Both the position numbers and the translations under genes were made by a program. The notes beneath the pieces are model-generated. The model did no database searches and had not been told where the DNA came from. It saw only the letters and a list, made by a program, of their open reading frames with translations. From Microbacterium sp. ET2 (GTDB taxonomy: Bacteria > Actinomycetota > Actinomycetes > Actinomycetales > Microbacteriaceae), in contig NZ_CP128170.1 of NCBI RefSeq assembly GCF_030347395.1, positions 372,001 to 436,000 on the forward strand: a stretch of 64,000 nucleotides of DNA, written 5' to 3'. Shown here piece after piece: positions 8,712 through 17,651 of the stretch (positions within the stretch are counted from its first letter, which is position 1; every line of letters begins with the position of its first letter).

Positions 8712-9962
8712 CTAGTCGACGGCGATCGTGGGGGTGAAGCCGGCGTCGGTGAGCATCTGCATCACGTGCACGCGGTGATCCTCCCCCCGCGTCTCCACGC
8801 TCAGCTGCAGGATCACCTCGCTGATCTGCAGTCCCTGGCCGTGTCGCGTGTGCAGCACCTCGATGACGTTCGCCCCCGCCTGGGCGAGGACCTCGGACAC
8901 CCGTGCCAGCTGCCCCGGGCGGTCGGGGAGCGGGATGCGCAGGGTCATGTAGCGGTCCGACGCGGCCAGGCCGTGGGCGACGACGCGCTGGAGCAGCAGC
9001 GGATCGATGTTTCCCCCGGAGAGGATGGCGATCGTCGGTCCGTCGGATCGGATCTTCCCCGCCAGGATCGCGGCGACACCGGCCGCACCCCCCGGCTCGA
9101 CGACCTGCTTGGCCCGTTCGAGCAGGACGAGGATGGCGCGCGCGATGTCGTCGTCGGTCACGGTGACGATCTCGTCCACAAGATCACGGATCATCGCGAA
9201 CGGGACATCGCCGGGGCGCGCCACGGCGATCCCGTCGGCGATCGTCGGACGGGAGGACGCGATGACCGGATGCCCTGCGGCCAGCGACGGCGGGTAGCCC
9301 GCCGCGTTCTCGGCCTGCACCCCGATGATACGGATGCGACGCCCTTCGGCGGCCGCGCGGGCCTTCATGGCGGCGGCGACGCCGGCGATGAGTCCACCGC
9401 CGCCGACGCAGACCACCACGGTCTGGACGTCGGGGAGATCGTGGTGCAGCTCGAGCCCCAGCGTCCCCTGACCGAGGATGATGTCGCGGTGGTCGAACGG
9501 GTGGATGAGGACCGCGCCGGTCCGCTCCGCGAACTCCGCAGCCAGGCGCAGCGGCGTCTCCACCGTCTCCCCCTCGAGGATGACCTCCGCACCGTACCCC
9601 CGGGTGGCCAGGAGCTTGGGCACCGGAACGCCCAGCGGCATGAAGATGGTGGCGGGGATTCCGAGCTTCTGAGCGGCCAGGGCCACGCCCTGCGCGTGGT
9701 TGCCCGCTGAAGCCGCCACGACGCCCCGGGCCCGCTCCTGCGCGGTCAGCCGCGACAGGCGGTAGGTCGCGCCGCGGATCTTGAACGACCCCGTGCGCTG
9801 CAGGTTCTCCAGCTTCAGGTAGGTGGGGACACCCAGGACGTCCGTGAGGTGCTGCGACTCCTCCAGCGGGGTGTGCGCGGCCACTCCGCGCAACGCAGCG
9901 GCGGCATCCTCGAATTCAGCGAGAGTCGGGATGCCGGAGGACGCGATCGTCGGGATGCTCAC
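8712..9962 (-). CDS. ilvA: threonine ammonia-lyase (threonine deaminase)
   Basis: A PLP-dependent enzyme converting L-threonine to 2-oxobutanoate and ammonia, the entry to isoleucine synthesis. Of 416 residues, about 1-325 form the fold-type II catalytic domain with the PLP lysine Lys61 in SFKIRGA and the phosphate-binding GGGG loop at 187-190. A single ACT-like regulatory domain follows from about 335 (MTLRIPLPDRPGQLARVSE). One ACT domain rather than two resembles TdcB-like and actinobacterial forms. The GTG lies in a GTGA overlap with the stop of the upstream permease and has AAGGAGA before it, so the two are translationally coupled. Confidence 0.93.
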   Translation of the reverse strand: MSIPTIASSGIPTLAEFEDAAAALRGVAAHTPLEESQHLTDVLGVPTYLKLENLQRTGSFKIRGATYRLSRLTAQERARGVVAASAGNHAQGVALAAQKLGIPATIFMPLGVPVPKLLATRGYGAEVILEGETVETPLRLAAEFAERTGAVLIHPFDHRDIILGQGTLGLELHHDLPDVQTVVVCVGGGGLIAGVAAAMKARAAAEGRRIRIIGVQAENAAGYPPSLAAGHPVIASSRPTIADGIAVARPGDVPFAMIRDLVDEIVTVTDDDIARAILVLLERAKQVVEPGGAAGVAAILAGKIRSDGPTIAILSGGNIDPLLLQRVVAHGLAASDRYMTLRIPLPDRPGQLARVSEVLAQAGANVIEVLHTRHGQGLQISEVILQLSVETRGEDHRVHVMQMLTDAGFTPTIAVD

Positions 9963-11146
9963 GCGGGGGTTCTCCTTCGACGGGGGACGGTACTCCAGAT
10001 CAGGTCTTCCGGCGGCGGTCGCCCACCCGTCTCCCATCCGCGGGAGCCGAGATAGAGCACTACCACGTTGACGAAGGCGGCCAGCGGAACGGCGAACAGT
10101 GCTCCGGGGATGCCGGCGATCATCGCCCCGCCGGCGACGACGAGCACGACGGCGAGGGGATGGACTTTGACGGCCGCACCCATGAGCAGCGGCTGCAGCA
10201 CGTGCCCTTCCAGCTGCTGCACGCCGAGAACGACGAGCAGCATCCACAGGGCGATGAGCGGACCGTTGTAGACCAGGGCGACGAACACCGCCACCGCTCC
10301 GGTCAGGACCGCACCGACGATCGGCACGAAGGCACCGAGGAAGACCAGGACCGCGATGGGAACGGCCAGGGGCACACCCAGCAGCAGCGCGCCCAGGCCG
10401 ATGCCGACCGCGTCGATGGTCGCCACCAGCAGCTGCGTGCGGGCATAGTTCACCAGTGTCACCCAGCCCGCACGGGCGGCCCCGTCCACCGGAACGCGCG
10501 CAGCCTTGGGCAGGAGGCGGGTGCTCCAGCGCCAGATCCCGCCGCCGTCGGCGAGGAGGGTGAGGAGGATGAACAGGGCCAGAAGCGCCCCCGTCACGAC
10601 ATGGCCCAGGGTCGTCCCGATCGCGAGGGCACCCGACCACAGCAGCGAGGCCTGCTCCTGCACCAGGGCGCCGATCTGATCGAGCAGATCGTCGATCTGC
10701 TGGGCGGACAGGTGGAGCGGACCGTCGATGAGGTACTGCCGGAACGAAGCCACGGCGTCGACGGTCCGGGCCTGGACGCGGCCGAACTCGCGCGTGATCT
10801 GCCAGACCACGACCCACAGGAGTCCGGATACCACGGCGAGCGTCGTGATCACCGCGATCACGATCGCGAGCCATCGCGGCACGCGGTGGCGCAGCATCCA
10901 GCTGAAGAAGGGCCAGAGCAGGGCGGTGATGAGGATCGCGATGAGCAGCGGCACGACCAGCAGCTTCAACTGGATGACGAGCCAGATGACGACGCCCGCG
11001 GCGGCGGCGATGACGAGGAGACGCCAGGAATACGCCGCGGCCAGCCGGAGGCCGCGCGGGAGGGATCCCGACAGTTCGGTCGAGACCACGCGCGTCCGGT
11101 CGCGCAGGGCGCTCCACAGCGACTCGCGCTCGTCCGATCCGGCCAT
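9959..11146 (-). CDS. AI-2E family transporter (PerM/UPF0118)
   Basis: A 395-residue membrane protein with about eight helices and the central amphipathic region of the AI-2E transporter family. Recognisable pieces include the paired N-terminal helices after WRLLVIAAAAG, the GAFVPIVGA loop, LEGHVLQPLLMG, and the C-terminal GALFAVPLAAF. Members have been tied to autoinducer-2 export or sodium-proton exchange; the substrate here is unknown. The ATG follows a TAGACT -10 element by six bases, a leaderless arrangement. ilvA starts inside its stop codon, so the pair forms a two-gene unit. Confidence 0.9.
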   Translation of the reverse strand: MAGSDERESLWSALRDRTRVVSTELSGSLPRGLRLAAAYSWRLLVIAAAAGVVIWLVIQLKLLVVPLLIAILITALLWPFFSWMLRHRVPRWLAIVIAVITTLAVVSGLLWVVVWQITREFGRVQARTVDAVASFRQYLIDGPLHLSAQQIDDLLDQIGALVQEQASLLWSGALAIGTTLGHVVTGALLALFILLTLLADGGGIWRWSTRLLPKAARVPVDGAARAGWVTLVNYARTQLLVATIDAVGIGLGALLLGVPLAVPIAVLVFLGAFVPIVGAVLTGAVAVFVALVYNGPLIALWMLLVVLGVQQLEGHVLQPLLMGAAVKVHPLAVVLVVAGGAMIAGIPGALFAVPLAAFVNVVVLYLGSRGWETGGRPPPEDLIWSTVPRRRRTPA

Positions 11147-11152
11147 TCGGCA

Positions 11153-11158
11153 AGTCTA
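11153..11158 (-). promoter_or_regulatory. -10 hexamer TAGACT, leaderless start of the permease-ilvA unit
   Basis: TAGACT, read leftward, ends six bases before the ATG at 11146. No ribosome-binding site is seen. Confidence 0.6.
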
Positions 11159-11194
11159 GAACCGCTCTCCGCGTCGGATGTCGGCGCCCGGGTC

Positions 11195-11200
11195 TAGTGT
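11195..11200 (+). promoter_or_regulatory. -10 hexamer TAGTGT, leaderless start of the first YcaQ-family gene
   Basis: TAGTGT ends seven bases before the GTG at 11208. The intact promoter suggests that the frameshifted gene is still transcribed. Confidence 0.55.
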
Positions 11201-11207
11201 TGCGGCC

Positions 11208-12460
11208 GTGACGCCCCGACAGCAGCTCAGCGCCGCCGAAGCACGTCGCGTCGCGGTGGCCGCGCAGGGTCTTCACCGCGCGCGCCCTGCCCGTGTCGGC
11301 ACCCGCCAACTGAATGACGCGCTGCGGCGGATGTCGGTACTGCAGATCGATTCCGTCAACGTCTTCGCCCGTTCGCACTATCTCCCCCTGTTCTCCCGGC
11401 TCGGTCCGTATGACACGACCGACCTCGACCGGCTGCTCTTCAGCCGCCGTCCGCGCTACGTCGAATACTGGGCGCACGTCGCCGCCTTCGTCGACGCCGC
11501 CGACCGCCCGCTGTTCGCGTTCCGGATGGCGGAGCTCCGGCGAAAGTACGAGGGCGACCCCGACGGATGGGTCTCGCGGCATCGAGACGTCATGGACTGG
11601 GTCCGCGGCGAGCTCGCCGCCCGCGGTCCGCTGCGCCCGGCCGAGATCGAGCGCGACGTGCGTCGCTCTCCGCGCGGCGGGTGGTGGGAGTGGGACGTCG
11701 TCAAAGAGGCGTTGGAGTTCCTGTGGCTCTTCGGCGAGGTCGCGATCGCCGGGCGACGCGGCTTCGAACGACGCTACGGCCTCGCCGTCGACGTCCTGGG
11801 CCCGGGCTGGCCGGTCGGGAGGTCCCGAGGCCCGAGGCCATCCGCGAGCTGGTTCGACGCGCCGCGCGGGCGTACGGCGTGGCGACCGCCGCCGACCTCG
11901 CCGACTACTGGCGCATCAGAGACCGTGGCGCGATCCTCGCCGCGGTCGCCGACCTCGTGGAGGACGGCGAGCTCATCCCGGTCACCGTCGTGGGGTGGAC
12001 GACGGGTGGCCGCCCGGCGCCGGCATGGCTGCACCGTGACGCCGCGGTGCCGCGACGGGTGGAAACGGCAGCGCTCCTCACCCCGTTCGACCCGATGGTC
12101 TGGTTCCGCGACCGCGCGGAGCGGCTGTTCGACTTCACCTACCGCATCGAGATCTACACCCCCGCGGCTCGGCGACGGTTCGGCTACTACTCCCTTCCGG
12201 TGCTCGTCGACGATGCGGTCGTCGCTCGGGTGGATCTGAAGGCCGACCGTTCGACGCAGACGCTGCAGGTGCAGTCCGCATGGTGGGAGCGCGAGCACAC
12301 ATCGTCCGTCGTGGAACGCGTCGCGGAGCAGGTGCGTCACGCGGCGACCTGGCAGGGGCTGGAGCGCATCTCGGTGTCGCGCTGGGGCGACGCAGTGGAC
12401 CACCTGGCCGCGGCCCTGCCCCACGCCTCCCGGCATACCGCCGGCCCCACGGCCGGATGA
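11208..12460 (+). pseudogene. YcaQ/AlkX-family DNA glycosylase-like protein, frameshifted
   Basis: The HTH_42 (YcaQ) family contains winged-helix DNA glycosylases that unhook interstrand crosslinks. The N-terminal part reads in one frame from GTG 11208 and keeps the catalytic QID motif (VLQIDSVNVFARSHY) and the EYWAH motif. After LAVDVLGPG the homology moves to another frame, continuing with LAGREVPRPEAIRELVRRAA, then LTPFDPMVWFRDR and YYSLPVLVDD to the stop at 12460. One missing base at about 11800-11819 explains it; one C added to GGGCTGG gives a smooth reading. It may be a sequencing error, as in eno and mfd, or real decay. Restored length would be about 417 residues. Confidence 0.85.
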
Positions 12461-12462
12461 CC

Positions 12463-12468
12463 TAGCGT
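12463..12468 (+). promoter_or_regulatory. -10 hexamer TAGCGT, leaderless start
   Basis: TAGCGT ends six bases before the ATG at 12475. GAGGG in the gap abuts the start codon and is too close for normal ribosome binding. Confidence 0.55.
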
Positions 12469-12474
12469 TGAGGG

Positions 12475-13377
12475 ATGACCCGTCCGCGACGCGCCCGCAC
12501 GGCAGCGGCCATCGTCGTAGCGGCGGTCGTCGTCGCGGGCGTGGTCGGTGTCCTCATGTGGACGGGATCCCAACAGGAGTCCCCCGAGGCGGTGGCACGG
12601 GCATGGCTGCGCGCGATCGCCGAGGGTGACGACGACGCGGCCCGTGCGGCGATGACCGCTCCGGCGGAAGCGCTCGACGTCGGAGACGCTGCGGAAAGGC
12701 CGTCGGAGCCGACGGTGCGTGAGGTCCGCATCAACGGCGACACGGCCGAGGCCGACGTCTCCTTCGCCCTGGCGGGCGACGTGCACGAAGCCAGCGTCAC
12801 CCTCGCGCAGACCCCGGACGGGTGGCTGATCGGAGCGGATGGCCTCGGCGACGTGGAGATCAGCACCAGCCTGGGAGACAGCGTCACGATCGGGGAGACC
12901 GTGATCCCCGCCGGCGGGATCCGGCTCCTCCCCGGAATCTACGACGTCGCCGCCGCCCCTCGGAACTACCTCGACGGAGCGGCGTCGGTCTCCGTCGTCC
13001 CGGGCGGGATGCAGGCGGTCGCGATCGATGCGGCATTCAACGACGCAGCTCTCGGCGCCGTCCGCGAGGCGCTCACCGACCATTTGGACGCGTGCACCCA
13101 GCCGTCGGCCGCCGTGCCGGACAGCTGCGGCCTGCGCGTGCCGTGGCCGGCGGACATCGCCGTCCTCGAGCGGATCGCGTACCGCATCGAGCGTCGGCCC
13201 GACGTTCAGCTGACCGATGACGGCGGGTTCGCCGCCACGGGAGGCGTCGTGGTGGCCACGGCGACCGGCACCGGCCGTGACGGCTCCCCCGCTGCGGTGA
13301 CCTACCGCGACGACGCCTGGGCCGTTCGAGGAACGATCGCCGTCACCGGAGAGCAGATCCGACTCGACGTGCTCTAG
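12475..13377 (+). CDS. membrane-anchored extracytoplasmic protein of unknown function
   Basis: A 300-residue protein with a basic start (TRPRRAR), one hydrophobic anchor or uncleaved signal at about 10-29, and a long exported region. Residues from about 36 (SPEAVARAWLRAIAEGDDDAARAAM) resemble the helical start of NTF2-like lipoproteins, though no lipobox cysteine is present. Two cysteines, in DACTQ and DSCGL, could form a disulfide. No catalytic motif was recognised. It lies between two broken YcaQ-family genes and its stop overlaps that of the downstream one by four bases. Confidence 0.75.
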   Translation: MTRPRRARTAAAIVVAAVVVAGVVGVLMWTGSQQESPEAVARAWLRAIAEGDDDAARAAMTAPAEALDVGDAAERPSEPTVREVRINGDTAEADVSFALAGDVHEASVTLAQTPDGWLIGADGLGDVEISTSLGDSVTIGETVIPAGGIRLLPGIYDVAAAPRNYLDGAASVSVVPGGMQAVAIDAAFNDAALGAVREALTDHLDACTQPSAAVPDSCGLRVPWPADIAVLERIAYRIERRPDVQLTDDGGFAATGGVVVATATGTGRDGSPAAVTYRDDAWAVRGTIAVTGEQIRLDVL

Positions 13378-14330
13378 GGTCGCGACACCTCGACCCCCAG
13401 CCAGCGCGCCAGGTCCTCGATCTCGGCATCTACCGCATCGGCGACCGAGGCGGTGAACGGCTCGTCCTCATGCACGGCGTTGACGCGAAGCGTCGCGGCA
13501 CGACGCTCCAGTATCGCGTCGAGCTTTCCGATCAGCCGATCGCCGTGGAGGATCGGCAGGGCGAAGTATCCCCACCGCCGGGACGCCGCAGGCTTGTACA
13601 TCTCCAGGACGTAGTCGAACCCGAAGAGCTCGCGCAGCCGCACACGGTCGAAAACGAGGCGGTCGTGCGGCGAGAGAAGCGCCGTGCGCGGGTGAAGGGG
13701 CTCGTCCTAGAGGAGCGCTCGGTCCACGCGCCAGCGACCGTCCACGCCCTCGACGAGCACGTCGACTCCGACGTCTCCGACGTCCACCGGCTCCCCCGGC
13801 TGCGCCACGCCCTTCCGTCTGGCGATGCCCAGCGCCGACAGGCGACGCTCGGCCCTCCCGCGTGCCGCCTCGTCGGCGGTCGCCGATGCCACCGCCGGAT
13901 AGACGCGCTCGGCCAGGTCGAACCATCTGCCCTTCGCATCACGGTGATCGACGGCCACCTCTCCGCACTCGGTGAGGATCTCCAGCATCTGCAGGACGTT
14001 CCGATCGTTCGTCCACCCCGTCGAACGCCAGGACTGAACGGAGGTGTCCTCGATGTCGACGGGACGCAGCGGTCCGTCATCCCGAAGTCGACCCAGGATG
14101 TCGCGGCGGAAGGGATCGTTGGTCGACAGCCAGTCGCGGACGGCGGCCGACTGCGGGCCACCGCGCATCAGCGGAAGGAACAGCGGCAGGTCGCTCATCG
14201 GGCGGAAGAAACCGCGCCACTCGAAGATCTGCCGGTCCTCGCGGAAGAGGCGGCGGAAGCGGCCGGCTCATAGCGCACGCACCGCGATGCGTGCCGCCTC
14301 AGCGCGCGAGATCGTGGGAACCGAGGTCAA
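13374..14330 (-). pseudogene. second YcaQ-family gene, decayed
   Basis: Homology to the winged-helix YcaQ family runs in a single frame but is interrupted. A TTG start overlapping the lemA stop (TTGA, 14327-14330) would give TSVPTISRAEAARIAVRAL, then an in-frame TGA at 14268-14270. Reading resumes as FREDRQIFEWRGFF, so about 40-50 residues expected between these parts, the region that carries the catalytic QxD motif in relatives, are missing. A second in-frame stop, TAG at 13707-13709, separates RWRVDRALL from DEPLHPRTALLSPHDRLVF and the C-terminal domain (MYKPAASRRWGYFALPI). Deletion plus two nonsense codons argues for true decay rather than sequencing error. Confidence 0.8.
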
Positions 14331-14896
14331 AACTGAACGCGCGGAGGCTCCGAGATCGCCGCACCGTCGACGACCTCGAAGAACTCACGTTCGTCGAAGC
14401 CGAGATTGCGGGCGAATAGGTTGTTGGGGAACACCTTGATCTTGGTGTTCAGCTCCCGTACCCCGCCGTTGTAGAAGCGACGGGACGCCTGGATCTTGTC
14501 TTCGGTGTCGACGATCGACTGCTGCAGCTGCAGGAAGTTCTGGCTGGCCTGCAGCTGCGGGTACGCCTCGGCGACCGCGAAGATCGACCGCAGCGCCTGC
14601 TGCATGTGGCCCTCCGCGACACCCGCCTCCGCGGGCCCCCCCGCAGAGAGCGTCTCGGCGCGCGCGCGGGTCACGTTCTCGAACACCGCCTTCTCGTGCG
14701 CGGCGTAGCCCTTCACCGCCTCGATGAGATTGGGGAGCAGGTCGGCCCGTCGCTTCAGCTGGACGGTGATGTCGCTCCATGCCTCATCGACACGCACGTT
14801 CAGCTGCACCAGCGAGTTGTAGGTCGCCCACAGGTAGATGCCCGCGATGACGACCAGTGCGACGACGATCAGGACGGGGATGAGCCATTCCCACAT
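14327..14896 (-). CDS. lemA: LemA family protein
   Basis: A 189-residue protein with one N-terminal transmembrane helix (WLIPVLIVVALVVIAGIYLW) followed by the LemA helical bundle: YNSLVQLNVRVDEAWSDI, LKRRADLLPNLIEAVKGYA, and the conserved YPQLQASQNF and FYNGGVRELN segments. LemA proteins are common in bacteria and their role is unsettled. The ATG at 14896 is preferred over a TTG eleven codons upstream because GGAG lies eight bases before it. A -10-like TAGGAT stands about 33 bases upstream. The decayed YcaQ-like gene begins inside its stop codon. Confidence 0.92.
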   Translation of the reverse strand: MWEWLIPVLIVVALVVIAGIYLWATYNSLVQLNVRVDEAWSDITVQLKRRADLLPNLIEAVKGYAAHEKAVFENVTRARAETLSAGGPAEAGVAEGHMQQALRSIFAVAEAYPQLQASQNFLQLQQSIVDTEDKIQASRRFYNGGVRELNTKIKVFPNNLFARNLGFDEREFFEVVDGAAISEPPRVQF

Positions 14897-14928
14897 ACCG
14901 GGGTCTCCGTTCCAGGTCAGTGCTGACA

Positions 14929-14934
14929 ATCCTA
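14929..14934 (-). promoter_or_regulatory. -10 hexamer TAGGAT for lemA
   Basis: Leftward TAGGAT lies 32 bases before the chosen ATG, leaving an untranslated leader of about 25 bases that contains GGAG. Confidence 0.4.
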
Positions 14935-14980
14935 ACGGTCCGCCGATGCGCGCCCCAGGCTGTGCGGCGACCTCACAGGC

Positions 14981-16288
14981 CTAGAGCCCGAGCACGCGGT
15001 CCAGATACTCATTGCGGAACAGGCCGTCGGGATCGAGTGCGCGGCGCACCGAGAGGAAGTCGTCGAATCGGGGATAGCGGTCGCGGAGGACGTCGGCACC
15101 GAGCGAATGGAGCTTGCCCCAGTGCGGACGTGCGTCGTACGCGAGCATGATCTGCTCGACGGCGGTGAAGTACGCCGTCGGGTCCTCCCGGAAGTAGCGG
15201 TGGACGGCGATGTAGCCCGTCGGTCTGTCGTACGCGGTCGACAGCCAGCGATCGTCGCCGGCGGCGAAGCGCACTTCGAGGGGGAAGGAGATCCGCCACC
15301 CCTCGGCTGCGATGAGGGCGCGCACCTCGGCGAATGCCGACGCCACGTTCTCGGCGGGAAGGGCGTACTCCATCTCGCGGAAGCGGACCCCGCGCCGCTG
15401 CGTGAAGACGCGGTGCGACCGGTCGAGATAGGTGCGGTCGCCGGTGACGCGCGTGGCGAGGCGCGAGAAGGCCGGGACGGCCGGCGGGAGCGCCCTTCCG
15501 ACGGCGCACATGCCCCGGTACACGCCGTTCGCCAGCACCGTCTCGTCGATGAACCTCCCCACCCGTGGCAACGGACGGCGAGGGGTCGTCTCCGCGAGCC
15601 TCCGGTTGGTCTTGGTCAGGGCCACGTCGGTGTGGGGGAACCAGTAGAACTCGAAGTGGTCCGCCGTCCGAGCTCGATCCAGCAGTCCCGCGACGACCTC
15701 GTCGAGCGGCTCGCGACGTTCGACGGCTTCGAGGTGGAAGGCGGGAACGCACTGCAGCGTCACATCGACGAGCACCCCGAGGGCGCCGAGTCCGAGGGAG
15801 ACCGCGGCGAGCAGAGGATCATCCTCTGCAATCCGCCGGGTCTCGCCGGTGCCGGTGACGATGGTGACGCCGACGACCTGGGTGGCCAACCCCCCGAAGG
15901 CGAGGCCCGTGCCGTGGGTGCCGGTGGCGATGGCCCCGGCGATGGTCTGCCGATCGATGTCACCGAGATTCTGCATGGCCAGACCGTGACGAGCAAGAAG
16001 GCGCGGAACCTGGTGCAGAGGCGTGCCCGCTCCCAACGTCACCCGCATGGTCTCGGAGTCGATCGCGACGACCCCCGACAGCGCGGACAGGTCCAGCAGC
16101 ACGTCGGGTGCGACGGCGATGCCCGAGAAGCTGTGCCCGGAGCCGACCGGCTTGATCCGCAGCCTCCGCCGGGCAGCCGCGCCGACCGCGCGCTCGACCG
16201 CCTCGGGAGTGGCCGGGAACTCGGCGCGCACCGGCTTGGCCTGGACCGTGCGCCCCCAATTGCGCCAGACGGCGCCCGGGCGGGTCAC
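14981..16288 (-). CDS. FAD-linked sugar-lactone/alditol oxidase (D-arabinono-1,4-lactone oxidase family)
   Basis: A 435-residue flavoprotein of the VAO family. The N-terminal PCMH FAD domain contains GSGHSF with His52, the histidine that covalently binds FAD in alditol and aldonolactone oxidases, then the QTIAGAIATGTHGTG loop. The C-terminal ALO domain ends in DPDGLFRNEYLDRVLGL, typical of the family. Such enzymes oxidise an alditol or aldono-lactone with oxygen to give hydrogen peroxide; the substrate is not deducible. The GTG at 16288 overlaps the upstream PLP-enzyme stop (GTGA), so the two are co-translated, and it gives a start aligned with the family's WRNWGRTV opening. Confidence 0.9.
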   Translation of the reverse strand: MTRPGAVWRNWGRTVQAKPVRAEFPATPEAVERAVGAAARRRLRIKPVGSGHSFSGIAVAPDVLLDLSALSGVVAIDSETMRVTLGAGTPLHQVPRLLARHGLAMQNLGDIDRQTIAGAIATGTHGTGLAFGGLATQVVGVTIVTGTGETRRIAEDDPLLAAVSLGLGALGVLVDVTLQCVPAFHLEAVERREPLDEVVAGLLDRARTADHFEFYWFPHTDVALTKTNRRLAETTPRRPLPRVGRFIDETVLANGVYRGMCAVGRALPPAVPAFSRLATRVTGDRTYLDRSHRVFTQRRGVRFREMEYALPAENVASAFAEVRALIAAEGWRISFPLEVRFAAGDDRWLSTAYDRPTGYIAVHRYFREDPTAYFTAVEQIMLAYDARPHWGKLHSLGADVLRDRYPRFDDFLSVRRALDPDGLFRNEYLDRVLGL

Positions 16289-17526
16289 AGGAACGCCTTT
16301 CCCTCGCCGCGGTATGTCGGAATACCGGCCACGATCCCTCCGTCCGACACGAGCTCGAACCTCTCCACCCGCTCGGCCAGTTCTCCGCTCTTGGCGTGAC
16401 GGAACCATACTCTGTCGCCGATCGCCAGATGCGCGGCGGCCGGGCCGCGAAGCGGGGTCTGGACCTCACCCGCGCCCTCGCGAGGGAGAAGACGCAGGCC
16501 CGCGGGCCAGACAGGGCGCGGCAGCCGCGATTGCGCGGCAGGACCCGAGGCGACCCATCCTCCCCCGAGGACCGTCGCAACGTCCGGCGCGGGCATCCGC
16601 ACGATGTCGAGCGCGAAAGCCGCCGCCGGGGCCGGGTCGAAGGAGCGGTAGCCGTCGAAGAGGTGGCCGGCGAGCAGGCCGCTCCCGGCCGTCAGTTCTG
16701 TCACCGCGAGGTCAGCAGCGGTCCGCTCCAGCGAGCCGGTGCCCCCGCCGTTGACGAAGTCGAGGTGTGCGAGTTCGCCGACGCGCCGGACGACCTCGCC
16801 CCGGCGCTCGCGCAGTTCTTCCGCAGACCGGCGCTGCATCCAGCGGATGACGGCGTCACCGGCACCGGTCGCATCCGGCTGGCCGGCGATCTGAGCCTCG
16901 TACATCATCAGCCCGACCAGTCGGAAGCCCGGCCGCTCGACGATGACGCGCGCCAGGCTCACCGCGTCCTGGGCCGTGTGAAGCGGCGAGCGGTGCACGC
17001 CGACATGACCGAGGCCCGGGGTCCGCCACGACGCGTCCACGTCCACAGCGACCCGCAGCTCGGTGCGAGCGGTCGCCGGCACGACCGCATCGATGAGATC
17101 GAGCTGCCCGGGGTCGTCGACCATCAGGGTGATCCGCCGCGCGGCTTCCTCGTCTGCGGCAAGGCGGGCAAGACTCCGCCTGTCGATCGTGGGATAGCCC
17201 AGCACGATGTCATCGTGGTCCGAGCTCAGCCACAGGGCTTCGGCGAGCGTGAAGGCCAGGATGCCGCGATACCCGGGGAGCCGCAGGACAGCGTCGAGCA
17301 CCTCCCGTACGCGGATGGACTTGCTCGCCACCCGGATGGGCACGCCTCCGGCGCGCACCATCATGTCGAGGGCGTTGAACGCCAGCGCCCCACGGTCGAT
17401 CGCGGCGACCGGCGCCGGCAGGTGGGCGGTGGCCGCCGACATCTCGGCCCAGTACCGCGCCGGCGCCCGCCAGAGCTCGCCGGATGACTTCGCGGTGGCA
17501 TCCTGCGCCAGGAGATCGATCGTCAC
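16285..17526 (-). CDS. fold-type III PLP enzyme (amino acid deaminase/aldolase, D-threonine aldolase-like)
   Basis: A 413-residue protein of the alanine-racemase-N / D-serine-dehydratase superfamily. The PLP lysine is likely the one in RVASKSIRVREVLD; later segments include LMVDDPGQLDLID, VAVDVDASWRTPGLGHVGVHRSP, and FVNGGGTGSLE, which binds the cofactor phosphate in this fold. The C-terminal part has the metal-binding-like domain of D-threonine aldolase and D-serine dehydratase relatives. Substrate unknown; similar proteins are named amino acid deaminase/aldolase. The GTG at 17526 begins 23 bases after a tRNA-Leu on the same strand, with GAGGA before it, and the sugar-lactone oxidase overlaps its stop. 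Confidence 0.85.
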   Translation of the reverse strand: MTIDLLAQDATAKSSGELWRAPARYWAEMSAATAHLPAPVAAIDRGALAFNALDMMVRAGGVPIRVASKSIRVREVLDAVLRLPGYRGILAFTLAEALWLSSDHDDIVLGYPTIDRRSLARLAADEEAARRITLMVDDPGQLDLIDAVVPATARTELRVAVDVDASWRTPGLGHVGVHRSPLHTAQDAVSLARVIVERPGFRLVGLMMYEAQIAGQPDATGAGDAVIRWMQRRSAEELRERRGEVVRRVGELAHLDFVNGGGTGSLERTAADLAVTELTAGSGLLAGHLFDGYRSFDPAPAAAFALDIVRMPAPDVATVLGGGWVASGPAAQSRLPRPVWPAGLRLLPREGAGEVQTPLRGPAAAHLAIGDRVWFRHAKSGELAERVERFELVSDGGIVAGIPTYRGEGKAFL

Positions 17527-17549
17527 TGGCTCATCCTCGCCCAGATGCG

Positions 17550-17622
17550 TGCCCCCGGTGGGACTCGAACCCACACTGAAGCGATTTTAAGTCGCCTGCC
17601 TCTGCCATTGGGCTACGGGGGC
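17550..17622 (-). tRNA. tRNA-Leu (anticodon UAA)
   Basis: Reading leftward, a 7-bp acceptor stem GCCCCCG/CGGGGGC, D-arm, 5-bp anticodon stem GGCGA/TCGCT with loop CTTAAAA (17591-17585) giving anticodon UAA, and T-arm GTGGG/CCCAC with loop TTCGAGT. The discriminator is A and CCA is not encoded. The variable region is only about five bases, unlike the long arm of classical leucine tRNAs. Leucine is called from the anticodon and discriminator A. Confidence 0.88.
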
Positions 17623-17651
17623 GCCGTCCTGCGACACCCGTCACCTTAGCG

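Noticed and set aside
9963..11582. Long N-terminal extension of ilvA in the same frame
   Set aside because: It runs in another frame over the AI-2E-family permease; the GTG at 9962 with AAGGAGA and family alignment give the real start.
16525..16560. Truncation of the PLP enzyme by a hidden frameshift
   Set aside because: The frame is continuous from 17526 to 16285 and all expected segments are present in order.
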